From NCBI GenBank assembly GCA_001515945.1, contig LOER01000016.1, positions 310,001-374,000 on the forward strand: a stretch of 64,000 nucleotides of DNA, written 5' to 3'. This DNA is from Desulfitibacter sp. BRH_c19 (lineage in GTDB: Bacteria; Bacillota; DSM-16504; Desulfitibacterales; Desulfitibacteraceae). The position numbers and the translations under genes were made by a program. The notes under the pieces are model-generated. The model did not search any database and was not told the origin of the DNA. It saw only the letters and a program-made list of their open reading frames with translations. Below are positions 8,345 to 18,420 of the stretch, piece after piece (within the stretch, counting starts at the first letter, position 1; the number at the start of each line of letters is the position of its first letter).

Positions 8345-9535
8345 TTATATTCCGGCTTCCTTTTTTAATATATCAGCCTTATCTGTTCTTTCCCAATTTA
8401 CGTCCAAATCTACTCTACCCATATGGCCAAAAGCTGCTAAGTTTCGGAATATGGGTTTCCTCAAATCCAAATCACGGATTATAGCGGCTGGTCTTAAATC
8501 AAAGTTATTATTTACTAATTCAACAATCTTTGCATCTGGAATTTTCCCGGTACCAAAGGTTTCTACCATAATGGATACTGGGTGAGCAACACCAATGGCA
8601 TATGCAAGTTGAAGCTCACAGCGACTAGCCAACCCTGCTGCTACAATATTTTTAGCTACATAACGGGCTGCATAGGCAGCTGATCTGTCAACCTTTGTGG
8701 AATCCTTGCCTGAAAAAGCTCCGCCTCCATGCCTAGACATTCCGCCGTAAGTATCTACAATTATTTTTCTTCCTGTAAGACCAGCATCACCCTGAGGTCC
8801 ACCAACAACAAACCTACCAGTTGGATTGATAAAGTATTTTGTCTTATCATCTAATAATTCTGATGGAATAACTTCTTTTATGACGCATTTGAGAATATCC
8901 TTATGAATAACTTCTTGTTCTATATCAGGTCTATGCTGACTTACAATGACAACTGTATCTACTCTAACTGGCTTATCATCTTCATACTCTACTGTAACCT
9001 GCGATTTCCCATCTGGACGAAGATAGGGTAAAATTCTCTGTTTTCTTACCTCTGATAATCTTTTAGTAAGCTTATGTGCCAATGCTATAGGCAATGGCAT
9101 AAGTTCTGGAGTTTCATCACAAGCATATCCAAACATCATTCCCTGATCTCCAGCTCCTGTTGCCTCTATTTCTTCTTCTGACATTTCTCCTTTTTTTGCT
9201 TCTAGAGCCTTGTTTACGCCTAACGCTATGTCTGGTGACTGTTCATCAATTGCTGTTAAAACTGCACAAGTGTCAGCATCAAAACCAAATTTAGCACGTG
9301 TATAACCTATTTCTCTGATTGTTTGTCTAACAATTTTGGGAATATCAACGTAGCACCTTGTTGTTATCTCACCGGATACCAAAACTAAGCCCGTGGTAAC
9401 AGTAGTTTCACAGGCAACCCTTGCATTTTCATCTTCTGATAGTATTGCATCTAATATACTGTCAGAGACCTGATCGGCTATTTTATCAGGATGGCCCTCA
9501 GTTACTGATTCCGAAGTAAATAATTTTCTAATCAT
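8345..9535 (-). CDS. metK: S-adenosylmethionine synthase
   Basis: MetK makes S-adenosylmethionine from methionine and ATP. The 396 residues contain the signature motifs GHPDK (residues 15-19), [12 protein letters not shown] (about 127) and [17 protein letters not shown] (about 270), which bind ATP, magnesium and triphosphate. Length is typical. Its start overlaps the coaBC end by 8 bases, so it is translated from the same transcript as coaBC. I see no SAM or S-box riboswitch upstream, as expected for a gene in the middle of an operon. Confidence 0.98.
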   Translation of the reverse strand: MIRKLFTSESVTEGHPDKIADQVSDSILDAILSEDENARVACETTVTTGLVLVSGEITTRCYVDIPKIVRQTIREIGYTRAKFGFDADTCAVLTAIDEQSPDIALGVNKALEAKKGEMSEEEIEATGAGDQGMMFGYACDETPELMPLPIALAHKLTKRLSEVRKQRILPYLRPDGKSQVTVEYEDDKPVRVDTVVIVSQHRPDIEQEVIHKDILKCVIKEVIPSELLDDKTKYFINPTGRFVVGGPQGDAGLTGRKIIVDTYGGMSRHGGGAFSGKDSTKVDRSAAYAARYVAKNIVAAGLASRCELQLAYAIGVAHPVSIMVETFGTGKIPDAKIVELVNNNFDLRPAAIIRDLDLRKPIFRNLAAFGHMGRVDLDVNWERTDKADILKKEAGI

Positions 9536-10757
9536 TGTTATCCACTCCTTTTCGTATGATTGTTTTCTTAAATAAATCTAACTTAGCAATTGTATTTAAA
9601 ATGAGTTTTGCGATTTCCGTTTTAGGCAGAAGCTTACTTTTAACAATGATCCCATTCCTGTCAAAAATCGATACCTGATTATTTTCAGATGAGAAACCTA
9701 TGGCTGCATTAGAGACATCATTGGCAACTATTAAATCAACATTCTTTCTCACCAATTTGTTCATTGCAGACTTCTCTAATTCCTCTGTTTCTGCCGCAAA
9801 TCCAACTAAAATCTTATCATTCTTTTGTGATCCAAGGATTGATAAAATATCAGGGGTTTTTGTTAACTTCACAATCAACTCATCTGCTGTCTTTTTTATC
9901 TTGTCGTCGTGTATGAAGGTTGGCATATAATCAGCTACTGCTGCTGCCATGATAATAATGTCTTGTACTTGATAATTCTGTAGAACTTGTTGGTACATCT
10001 CCTGGGCTGTTTCTACACTAATATGCCTGTCCAACTTACACTTCCTATTTTCAACTGTAGAAATAATAGTAACATTAGCTCCTAGATCTTTTGCAACCTC
10101 TGCTAAAGCATACCCCATCTTACCGGAACTTCTATTACCTATGTATCTGACTGGATCAATGGGCTCTCTGGTTCCACCCGCAGTAACTAAAACATTTAAA
10201 CCGCTAAACAACCTTTGGGGTTCAAGAATGCTGCATAACTCTTTAAATATTCTAGAAGGATCGGGTAATCTTCCTTTGCCAATGGTACCGCAAGCTAAAT
10301 GTCCTTCATCAGGATCCATTATGAAAATACCCCTATTTTTGAGTTTACTAATATTACTTTGAACAGCCATGTTTTGGTACATATTTATATTCATTGCAGG
10401 AGCAATAAAAACAGGACAGTTAGCTGCCAAAAGCAAGGATGATAAAAGATCATCTGCTATCCCATTGGCTAATTTACCAATAATATTAGCCGTTGCAGGA
10501 ACTACTGCCAACATGTCGGCATTTTGTACCAATTCAATATGAGGTATATTTTCTTTGTTTCCAAACAAATGTACAGATGTGGGGTTATTTGTTAATGCAG
10601 AAAAGGTTACAGGAGAAACAAATTTTTGAGCTGCTTCAGTCATTATTACCCGAACGTCAGCTCCATTCTTTACTAATAGGCTTACAAGCTCACATGACTT
10701 ATAAGCAGCAATCCCTCCTGTTACTCCAACCAATAATTTTTTATTCTTTAACTTCAT
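9528..10757 (-). CDS. coaBC: Bifunctional phosphopantothenoylcysteine decarboxylase / phosphopantothenate-cysteine ligase
   Basis: CoaBC performs two consecutive steps of coenzyme A synthesis. The N-terminal flavoprotein half (CoaC) begins [15 protein letters not shown] and has the FMN/active-site segment [11 protein letters not shown] near residue 124. The C-terminal half (CoaB) begins near residue 190 with [18 protein letters not shown] and has the CTP-site segments [10 protein letters not shown] and VGFAAETEE. About 409 residues is normal. I chose ATG 10757 (GGTGA upstream) over an in-frame GTG at 10769 that lacks a binding site. The start overlaps rpoZ by 17 bases. Confidence 0.97.
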   Translation of the reverse strand: MKLKNKKLLVGVTGGIAAYKSCELVSLLVKNGADVRVIMTEAAQKFVSPVTFSALTNNPTSVHLFGNKENIPHIELVQNADMLAVVPATANIIGKLANGIADDLLSSLLLAANCPVFIAPAMNINMYQNMAVQSNISKLKNRGIFIMDPDEGHLACGTIGKGRLPDPSRIFKELCSILEPQRLFSGLNVLVTAGGTREPIDPVRYIGNRSSGKMGYALAEVAKDLGANVTIISTVENRKCKLDRHISVETAQEMYQQVLQNYQVQDIIIMAAAVADYMPTFIHDDKIKKTADELIVKLTKTPDILSILGSQKNDKILVGFAAETEELEKSAMNKLVRKNVDLIVANDVSNAAIGFSSENNQVSIFDRNGIIVKSKLLPKTEIAKLILNTIAKLDLFKKTIIRKGVDNND

Positions 10758-10983
10758 TCCATTTATCACCGTTTTCTATCAGAATTTCTTCTACTGTCTT
10801 GTAAGTATCTTTATTTGCCAGCTCAAATAGTGCCAAGGTCACAGGTTTTCCTTTTATAGCTAGACCATTTAAATCCATAATCTCCCCTGCTGTGATTCTA
10901 CGGGCTCTTTTGGAAGCTTTAACTACTAAAGAATACTTATTGTCAACCTTTTGTAAAAGTAAATCTAAAGGTGGTTGATTCAT
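10741..10983 (-). CDS. rpoZ: RNA polymerase omega subunit
   Basis: The 80-residue omega subunit helps RNA polymerase assembly and stability. The conserved core is clear: PPLDLLLQKVDNKYSLVV followed by ASKRARRI near residue 25. The position between gmk and coaBC is the standard Firmicutes order. The start is ATG, 15 bases after the gmk stop, with AAGGAG upstream. Confidence 0.95.
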   Translation of the reverse strand: MNQPPLDLLLQKVDNKYSLVVKASKRARRITAGEIMDLNGLAIKGKPVTLALFELANKDTYKTVEEILIENGDKWNEVKE

Positions 10984-10998
10984 TTAGCAAAATCTCCT

Positions 10999-11592
10999 TT
11001 AATCAAAATTAATTTTACGTCTTTGTGGTCTACACTTTTCTGCATTTATTATTGATTTTAGTTTTGCGATAGCGGTTTCTATTTTGTCATTAACAATTAC
11101 GTAATCATATTCTGATACGTAAGCCAATTCAGTATGAACACTTTTCAATCGTCTTGAAATATCCTCAGGCGAGTTCTGTCCCCTACTTTCAATTCTTCTT
11201 TTCAATTCTCCAATGGATGGAGGCACAATAAAAATAAAGACTCCTTCAGGATATTGTTTTTTAATGTGTAATGCCCCTTGAATATCGATTTCTAATATAA
11301 CATCTTTTCCAGCTGCAATATTCTCTTCCACCAGACTCCTAGGGGTTCCATAAAAATTCCCATAGACCTCAGCCCATTCAAGAAGACCATTATTTTCTTT
11401 CAAATTTAAAAACTCTTCTTTAGGCATAAACAAGTAATCAACCCCATGCCTCTCCCCTTGTCTCGGACTTCTCGTGGTGGCCGATGTTGAATAATAAATA
11501 CTAGGAAATTCCTTCTTTATTAAATTACATAATGTCCCTTTGCCAGCACCTGATGGACCAGAAATAACAATTAATAAACCTGATATACTCAC
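10999..11592 (-). CDS. gmk: Guanylate kinase
   Basis: Gmk phosphorylates GMP to GDP with ATP. The P-loop GPSGAGKGTLC (residues 12-22), the GMP-binding TTRSPRQGERHGVDY and the lid segment SRGQNSPEDISRRL are visible in 197 residues. The likely start is GTG, two bases after the remA stop, so the two are translationally coupled. Confidence 0.97.
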   Translation of the reverse strand: MSISGLLIVISGPSGAGKGTLCNLIKKEFPSIYYSTSATTRSPRQGERHGVDYLFMPKEEFLNLKENNGLLEWAEVYGNFYGTPRSLVEENIAAGKDVILEIDIQGALHIKKQYPEGVFIFIVPPSIGELKRRIESRGQNSPEDISRRLKSVHTELAYVSEYDYVIVNDKIETAIAKLKSIINAEKCRPQRRKINFD

Positions 11593-11594
11593 TT

Positions 11595-11873
11595 TTAGCC
11601 GTCTACTCCTTCATCCCCAGCATTATTTGTATTTTTGACATTTAATCGATGTGCAACTGTTTCTGGCTGTACAGCTGATAAGACAACATGGTCACTATCT
11701 GTAATAATTACTGCTCTTGTCCTTCTCCCATATGTAGCATCCACAAGCATTCCCTTTTCTCTTGATTCTTGAATAATTCTCTTAATGGGAGCTGACTCCG
11801 GGCTTACAATGGCAATTATCCTATTTGCAGATACAATATTTCCAAACCCAATATTAATTAATTTAATAGACAC
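11595..11873 (-). CDS. remA: Extracellular matrix regulator RemA (DUF370)
   Basis: RemA is a small DNA-binding regulator known from Bacillus to activate biofilm matrix operons. The sequence [20 protein letters not shown], the SPESAPIKR segment and the [11 protein letters not shown] segment are the family hallmark. I chose GTG at 11873 (92 residues), because GGAGGGG lies eight bases upstream and this gives the standard N-terminus; the ATG at 11888 overlaps that binding site. It sits between yicC and gmk as in most Firmicutes. In clostridia its targets are not established. Confidence 0.93.
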   Translation of the reverse strand: MSIKLINIGFGNIVSANRIIAIVSPESAPIKRIIQESREKGMLVDATYGRRTRAVIITDSDHVVLSAVQPETVAHRLNVKNTNNAGDEGVDG

Positions 11874-11900
11874 AGATTTCCCCTCCATTTTCGAAAGTTT

Positions 11901-12779
11901 TTACTCCACATTTTGAACCTGCTCGCGCATCTTTTCTATATCTGTCTTAATATTTACAACTAAGCTGCTAATATCATAATTACTGCTTTTTGATCCTATG
12001 GTGTTTGCTTCCCTATTCAATTCCTGGATTAAAAAGTCTAACTTTCTTCCTACAGACTCACCAGACAAAAGTTCCTTTTTTAGCTGTTTAAGATGACTTT
12101 CGAGTCTTACTATCTCCTCATCGATACTCATCCTGTCAGACATGATTGCTACTTCAGTTAATAATCTATTATCATCCACTTCCCAACCAGAAAGTGCATC
12201 CTTCAATTTTTTTGAAAGCTTGTCTTGATATTCATTCACTACGGAAGGAGCTTGCTCCTTTAAATGCTTACAAGACCCATGGATAAAATCAGCTTTTAGG
12301 CTCAAATCCTTATATAGTTCCTGACCTTCTTTTTCTCGCATGTTAACCATCTGTTGAATGGCATTAACTAAAGACTTTTGTAAAAGAGACCAGTATAAGT
12401 CAAGATCCTCTTCAGGTTCCTCAATTCCTAATACTTCAGGCATATTTGCAATATCCATAGTCTTAATCTCTTTCATAACTGGTAAAATATCAGAAATCTC
12501 CTCTAAAGCTGAATAATATGCTTTAGAGAGCTCTTTGTCAAGTTTCACCTGTCTTTTTTGTTCTCCTTCATCTTGTATCTTAACATAAACATCTATTCTG
12601 CCTCTAGCTATTTTTTTCTTTATTTCTCCCCTTATTCTTTCTTCAAGAAGGGTTATACCTCTGGGTAGCTTTATAGATATATCCAAAAACCTGTGATTAA
12701 CTGATTTTGCTTCAACTATCCATTTTCTACCTTCTCCGGTAGTTTCCCCTCTACCATACCCTGTCATACTTTTTATCAC
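11901..12779 (-). CDS. yicC: YicC/YloC family endoribonuclease
   Basis: The 292-residue protein has the N-terminal YicC signature MIKSMTGYGRGE and the C-terminal DUF1732 region (EEIVRLESHLKQLK, GRKLDFLIQELNREANTIGSK, VVNIKTDIEKMREQVQNVE). E. coli YicC and B. subtilis YloC have been reported as RNases with stress-related roles. It is the first gene of the yicC-remA-gmk-rpoZ-coaBC-metK series; the 138 bases upstream should hold the promoter, but I could not pick one out with confidence. Confidence 0.93.
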   Translation of the reverse strand: MIKSMTGYGRGETTGEGRKWIVEAKSVNHRFLDISIKLPRGITLLEERIRGEIKKKIARGRIDVYVKIQDEGEQKRQVKLDKELSKAYYSALEEISDILPVMKEIKTMDIANMPEVLGIEEPEEDLDLYWSLLQKSLVNAIQQMVNMREKEGQELYKDLSLKADFIHGSCKHLKEQAPSVVNEYQDKLSKKLKDALSGWEVDDNRLLTEVAIMSDRMSIDEEIVRLESHLKQLKKELLSGESVGRKLDFLIQELNREANTIGSKSSNYDISSLVVNIKTDIEKMREQVQNVE

Positions 12780-12917
12780 AATAATTCCTCCATGGACAAC
12801 ATCTTTAAACTATTATAACATTCAATATTCTCTATACCAAATCTTTTTAATAAAATACAGAAAATACAGATTCAGTAGCCAGAATAAAACCTTAAAAAAC
12901 TACTACTTCTGAATTTT

Positions 12918-15680
12918 TTAGTTATTAAGGTATACTAATTTCCTTCTAATTGGTTTGGCTATATAATGATAAATAGCAGTTAAATAAGTCTTCCATCCAG
13001 CAACTAATAATATAACTGACCAATGAAGCCAATTCAAACTCGTTGTCTGGAAAACTGGTTGAAGAAATGGAAGATATATAACAGTCAACTGCATTGCAAT
13101 CGAACAGCATACCGCTACAATTAATGCAGGATTAGATAATACACCAACTTCAAAAGGAGAATATCTTTCAGATTTACAATGAAAGACATGAAAAAGCTGT
13201 GAGAAAACTAATGTAGAAAATGCCATTGTTCTAGCTAATACCAAATCTCCACCACCAAGCTGTAGCGCTAACCAAAATACAAATAATGTCGCTAACCCAA
13301 TTTGAAAACCTCTCACAAGAATCTTTTTACCTAATCCACCACTAAATACACTTTCTTTAGGATGTCTTGGTTTTCTAAACATAAGATCCTTGGCATTATT
13401 ATCAACACCTAATGCCATTGCTGGAAGGCCATCAGTAACTAGATTTACCCATAATATTTGGATAGGTATTAGTGGCAAGGGCATCCCCATTAAAGCAGCC
13501 AAAAACATAACCATAACTTCTCCTACATTACAGGACAAGAGGTATCTAATAAATTTACGAATATTATCATAAATACCACGGCCTTCTTCTATTGCTGCTA
13601 CTATAGTAGCGAAATTATCATCCGCTAAAACCATTGCAGAGGCTTCTTTTGTAACATCTGTTCCTGTTATTCCCATAGCCACTCCAATATCTGCTTCTTT
13701 AACAGCTGGTGCGTCGTTTACTCCATCTCCTGTCATAGCCACAATATGACCATTATTCTTTAAAGCTCTTACTATTCTGAGTTTATGTTTGGGGCTGACC
13801 CTGGCATATACATTTATTCCTTCCACCCTTTTTTCCAATTGGTTATCATTTAATTTATCTAACTGACTGCCATCTATTACACTATCAGGACTACTACAGA
13901 TGTTTAATTCTTTTGCAACGGCTTCTGCAGTAGCCTTATAATCTCCAGTAATCATTACAGGCTTTATCCCTGCCTGTTTACATGCAGCAATGGCCTTAAT
14001 TGCGCTAGTTCTTGGAGGGTCAATCATACCAGCAAGTCCGACGAAAATCAGGTCAACTTCGGCTACATCTTCATTGAAATCTTCCCCATAAGCTAATTCT
14101 TTATAGGCTAAACCAAGAACACGTAATGCTTTGCTGGCTAACCTTATATTTTGATCCAAAATGTGTTTGCGTAAAGTAGAAGTTAGGGGGACGATGTTAT
14201 CTTGTACTAGGATATGGGAGCAATTTTGCAATACGATTTCAGGTGCACCCTTGACATAGGATTTCTTAGCACCATCTGATGTTTCATATATAGTTGTCAT
14301 TCTTTTTCTTTCGGAATCAAAAGGAATTTCACAGATTTTTTTTTCTTTTCTTTCTATAGTTTCTTTCCATATTCCTACTTTAGCTCCTAAGACAGTTAAT
14401 GAACCTTCAGTTGGGTCACCATTAATACCCCAATTTCCCTTTTCTTTATTATTTCGCATTAATCCGTCGATATGAAGATTATCCTTCTCTAATCGAGAAT
14501 TATTGCACAGAACGCCTATTTTTAGAAGCTTTATCAGCTCTTTATTCTTTTGGAAATCTACTTTAAGGTTATTTTCTAGAATATCTCCTTTGGGATCATA
14601 TCCTTCACCAGTTACTGTAAAAGACTTACTAGTAGTCACAATTTCTCTTACTGTCATTTGGTTTTGTGTTAATGTCCCTGTCTTGTCTGAACAGATGATA
14701 GTGGCACATCCTAATGTCTCAACAGCAGGCAATTTTCTAATAATAGCATTTCTTTTAATCATTCTTTGAACCCCAATTGCCAAAGCAACCGTAACTATTG
14801 CAGGCAATCCCTCTGGTATTGCGGCAACAGCAAGGCTTACACCTGCCAAAAACATTTTATATACAGGCTCTCCCCTAACAATTCCAGTAATAGATACAAC
14901 GGCACAAATAATAAGGCAAAGAGCTACTAACCACTTACCAAGTCCATCAAGCCTTTTCTGCAATGGAGTCTCTTCAGTTTTAACAGACTGTATAAGACCA
15001 GCAATCTGCCCCATCTCTGTTTTCATACCAGTAGCAACCACTACTGCTACTGCCCTGCCTCGTGTAATTACCGTTCCCATATGAACCATATTATATCTAT
15101 CGCCTAACCCAATTTCACTTTTATTGAGGGGATCAACCTTCTTTTTAACAGGGTGGGATTCACCAGTAATGGCTGCTTCTTCTACTTCTAGATTAGATAA
15201 TTCTATAACCCTAGCATCCCCAGGGACTTTATCGCCAGACTCAAGGAAAATTATATCACCTGGAACCAATTCTGCAGCTTTTATCTTTTTTCTGGTACTA
15301 TTTCTGATAACAGATGCTTCAGGTGCAGTCATACTCTTTAGAGCTTCTAATGATTTTTCTGCTTTATATTCCTGAAAAAAACCTAAGATAGCATTTACGA
15401 AAACTATTAAAAGTATTGTTATAGCATCTGCATATTCTTTTAGTATACCCGAAATCATTGTAGCACCTAAAAGAACTAAAACCATAAAATCAGTAAATTG
15501 ACTGAAGAACAATTTCCATGGATTAATTTGCTCCTTTTCTTCTAGTGTGTTTGATCCATATATAGATAATCTTTTTTCAGCAATAATGTTTTCTAAGCCC
15601 TGTTCCTGATTTGTTTGTAATGCTTCTAGAACCTCTTGACTGCTAAGCTGATACCATTTATCATTCCTCACAATATTCAT
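12918..15680 (-). CDS. Calcium-type P-type cation-transporting ATPase
   Basis: This 920-residue P2-type ATPase resembles the Ca2+ pumps of the SERCA/PMCA group (YloB of Bacillus). Visible motifs: actuator TGES (about residue 175), membrane helix 4 PEGLPAIVTVALAIG, phosphorylation site DKTGTLTQNQMTV, nucleotide-binding KGAPE, and hinge TGDGVNDAPAVKEADIG. The membrane 6 segment NLVTDGLPAMALG carries calcium-site type residues. It is likely an exporter of Ca2+ from the cytoplasm; Mn2+ cannot be excluded. It is divergent from rqcH and shares the 160-base intergenic region with it. There is no clear terminator before yicC. Confidence 0.92.
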   Translation of the reverse strand: MNIVRNDKWYQLSSQEVLEALQTNQEQGLENIIAEKRLSIYGSNTLEEKEQINPWKLFFSQFTDFMVLVLLGATMISGILKEYADAITILLIVFVNAILGFFQEYKAEKSLEALKSMTAPEASVIRNSTRKKIKAAELVPGDIIFLESGDKVPGDARVIELSNLEVEEAAITGESHPVKKKVDPLNKSEIGLGDRYNMVHMGTVITRGRAVAVVVATGMKTEMGQIAGLIQSVKTEETPLQKRLDGLGKWLVALCLIICAVVSITGIVRGEPVYKMFLAGVSLAVAAIPEGLPAIVTVALAIGVQRMIKRNAIIRKLPAVETLGCATIICSDKTGTLTQNQMTVREIVTTSKSFTVTGEGYDPKGDILENNLKVDFQKNKELIKLLKIGVLCNNSRLEKDNLHIDGLMRNNKEKGNWGINGDPTEGSLTVLGAKVGIWKETIERKEKKICEIPFDSERKRMTTIYETSDGAKKSYVKGAPEIVLQNCSHILVQDNIVPLTSTLRKHILDQNIRLASKALRVLGLAYKELAYGEDFNEDVAEVDLIFVGLAGMIDPPRTSAIKAIAACKQAGIKPVMITGDYKATAEAVAKELNICSSPDSVIDGSQLDKLNDNQLEKRVEGINVYARVSPKHKLRIVRALKNNGHIVAMTGDGVNDAPAVKEADIGVAMGITGTDVTKEASAMVLADDNFATIVAAIEEGRGIYDNIRKFIRYLLSCNVGEVMVMFLAALMGMPLPLIPIQILWVNLVTDGLPAMALGVDNNAKDLMFRKPRHPKESVFSGGLGKKILVRGFQIGLATLFVFWLALQLGGGDLVLARTMAFSTLVFSQLFHVFHCKSERYSPFEVGVLSNPALIVAVCCSIAMQLTVIYLPFLQPVFQTTSLNWLHWSVILLVAGWKTYLTAIYHYIAKPIRRKLVYLNN

Positions 15681-15752
15681 CTCCTTGTATCTTCCTCTTG
15701 AACATGTACATATAAATCTTTATTCATGTCCTACAAAAAAAATGAACGCAAA

Positions 15753-15781
15753 TTGCTTAAGTATAATACCAATGCTATACT
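15753..15781 (+). promoter_or_regulatory. Sigma-A-type promoter for rqcH
   Basis: TTGCTT (15753-15758), a spacer of exactly 17 bases and TATACT (15776-15781) lie 61 bases before the rqcH start. The region is also an inverted repeat (AAGTATA with TATACTT, extended by AATTGCTT with AAGCAATT further out), so an operator overlapping the promoter, or a shared control site for the divergent ATPase gene, is possible. Confidence 0.6.
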
Positions 15782-15841
15782 TATTGAAAAGCAATTGCTC
15801 AAAAAATAACAAGTATAGTCACCCGCTCAAGGAGGATACCC

Positions 15842-17599
15842 ATGGCTTTTGACGGTATTACAATGAATGCAATAAATCAGGAATTACAGCAAAAAATTTC
15901 AGAAGCACGTATTGATAAAATTTACCAACCAAATCCTGGTGAAATAGTACTACATTTAAGAAAATACAGGGAAAGCTTTAAGCTACTTGTATCTGCTCAT
16001 CCGGTCTACGCAAGGATATGTATAACTAAGAAAACATTTGATAATCCAAAATCTCCTCCATTATTTTGTATGGTCCTGAGAAAACATCTTGAAGGAGGAA
16101 AAATCTTATCAATTGAGCAACTATCTTTTGACAGGGTATTAAAAATATCTATCGAAAATCATACTGAAATAGGTGAGATAGCACAGAAAACATTAATCAT
16201 TGAGATTATGGGCAAGCATAGCAATCTTATTCTTCTTAATGAACATGAAAATAAGATTATTGATAGTATAAAGAAGGTGTCCTATGGCACTAGTCAATAC
16301 CGTCAAGTTTTACCTGGAGTTGAATACATCTCACCACCCTATCAAGATAAGCTTAATATTTTAGAAATTAGCCAGGAACAGTTCTCTACTAAATTGCTTG
16401 CACAAGAAATGACCCTTCCTATGGAAAAAGCACTTCTAAATACCATAATGGGACTTAGCCCCATACTAGCTACCCAATTAGCTGCAAAAGTTAATTTAAA
16501 GGGCACAATTCTTGAATACTGTGGTGATTATGAGTTAAATCTAATCTGGCAGTCAGTAATATATCTAAAAGATACTATTCAAACCAATAGCTATATGCCT
16601 ATAATACTTCTTGATAAAAATGAGCAATACAGAGGTTTTTCACCAATAAATGTACCTGAGTATCATAATGAACAGGTATTGCACTTAAAGTCTATTAATG
16701 AAACGGTAGATGAATACTATGACTGGTTGTTAAAGAATAGTCATTTTGTTTCAAAGAAAAGCAACTTACAGAACAGTATCTCAAAAGAGATAAAAAGATG
16801 TGAAAAAAAGCTAGGAATACAATTACTAACGGTTCAAGAAAGTAAGAATTCCCAGCAAGATAAAATTTTTGGTGAATTGCTTACAGCTAATATGCACCTA
16901 GTAAAAAGGGGTATGGATGAAATACAGGTTGCAGATTATTACCATGATAATACACCTGTTACCATAAAGTTGCGGTCTGAACTGTCACCCGCTGAAAACT
17001 CTCAAAGATATTTCAAAAGGTATAATAAAGCAAAAAATGCTGCAAAAAAGGCAGCAGTACAGGCCCAACATTCAAGAGAGGAATTAGACTACCTAGAGTC
17101 TTTAGACTTTTGGCTTTCAGAAACCAACTCTCACGGAGATTTTGCTCAGATAGAACAAGAATTGAATGAAAGTGGTTATTTGAAATTGAAGAACAAGCTT
17201 GATAAAAAAGATAAAGCTAAGCCTATACCAAATACATTTATTACTACTGAAGGCTATAAAATACTTGTAGGTAAAAACAATAAGCAAAATGATTGGCTTA
17301 CTTTTAAAGTGGCAAAAGATGGTGACCTCTGGTTTCACGCTAAGGATATACCTGGATCCCACGTAATTTTAAAGCTAGAGGGGGGGGGAATTACTGATGA
17401 TATAATAAAAAAGGCAGCTCTATTGGCTGCATATCACAGTAAAGGAAAGTATTCAGCTAATTTACCAGTAGCCTACACTCAAATTAAGAATGTGAAAAAA
17501 ATCAAGGGTGCAAAACCTGGTCTCGTAACTTATGAGAACTACAAAACAGTTTATGTAACTCCAGATAAAGATTTGATTGATAAACTGTTCGTATCCTAA
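15842..17599 (+). CDS. rqcH: Ribosome quality control protein RqcH (NFACT family, formerly FbpA)
   Basis: RqcH binds stalled 50S subunits and adds C-terminal alanine tails to blocked nascent chains. The protein has the NFACT-N domain (MAFDGITMNAINQELQQKI), central helical and coiled-coil regions (about 300-440) and the C-terminal NFACT-R domain with DLWFHAKDIPGSHVIL near residue 495, whose D-x-W motif is needed for activity in homologues. 585 residues is typical. The ATG has AAGGAGG. It is the only convincing plus-strand gene in the window. A run of nine G at 17379-17387 codes for EGGG in the NFACT-R domain. Confidence 0.95.
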   Translation: MAFDGITMNAINQELQQKISEARIDKIYQPNPGEIVLHLRKYRESFKLLVSAHPVYARICITKKTFDNPKSPPLFCMVLRKHLEGGKILSIEQLSFDRVLKISIENHTEIGEIAQKTLIIEIMGKHSNLILLNEHENKIIDSIKKVSYGTSQYRQVLPGVEYISPPYQDKLNILEISQEQFSTKLLAQEMTLPMEKALLNTIMGLSPILATQLAAKVNLKGTILEYCGDYELNLIWQSVIYLKDTIQTNSYMPIILLDKNEQYRGFSPINVPEYHNEQVLHLKSINETVDEYYDWLLKNSHFVSKKSNLQNSISKEIKRCEKKLGIQLLTVQESKNSQQDKIFGELLTANMHLVKRGMDEIQVADYYHDNTPVTIKLRSELSPAENSQRYFKRYNKAKNAAKKAAVQAQHSREELDYLESLDFWLSETNSHGDFAQIEQELNESGYLKLKNKLDKKDKAKPIPNTFITTEGYKILVGKNNKQNDWLTFKVAKDGDLWFHAKDIPGSHVILKLEGGGITDDIIKKAALLAAYHSKGKYSANLPVAYTQIKNVKKIKGAKPGLVTYENYKTVYVTPDKDLIDKLFVS

Positions 17600-17634
17600 A
17601 AGAAAAATAACAGATATCGTCATTGTAAATTCAA

Positions 17635-17668
17635 AAAAGGATATAGCTAATATACGCTATATCCTTTT
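17635..17668. terminator. Bidirectional terminator between rqcH and pyrR
   Basis: AAAAGGATATAGC pairs perfectly over 13 bp with GCTATATCCTTTT. The hairpin has A and T runs at its ends, so it can stop transcription from both convergent genes. Confidence 0.8.
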
Positions 17669-17712
17669 GATGTTTATCATAAAGTACACTTCATTAGTAA
17701 AGTATACTTCCC

Positions 17713-18276
<564 letters not shown>

Positions 18277-18292
18277 CTAAATATTTAATTAG

Positions 18293-18349
18293 CTCAGAAC
18301 ACAGAATTCAGAACAAAATTTAAGCCCTTATTCTGACTTCTGACTTCTG
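18293..18349 (+). repeat. CAGAA/TTCTG repeat cluster, copy 1
   Basis: Three CAGAA words face three TTCTG words across an AT-rich spacer. The complementary strand contains CAGAAGTCAGAAGTCAGAA followed by TAA, also found at 35.6 kb in the opposite orientation. It lies in the pyrR upstream gap. Confidence 0.65.
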
Positions 18350-18420
18350 TATTTATGTATCTGACTTATCTGGTAAAAGAAGTATAACTTAATTAATAAC
18401 TAAGCGTCAAGATTGTATTG

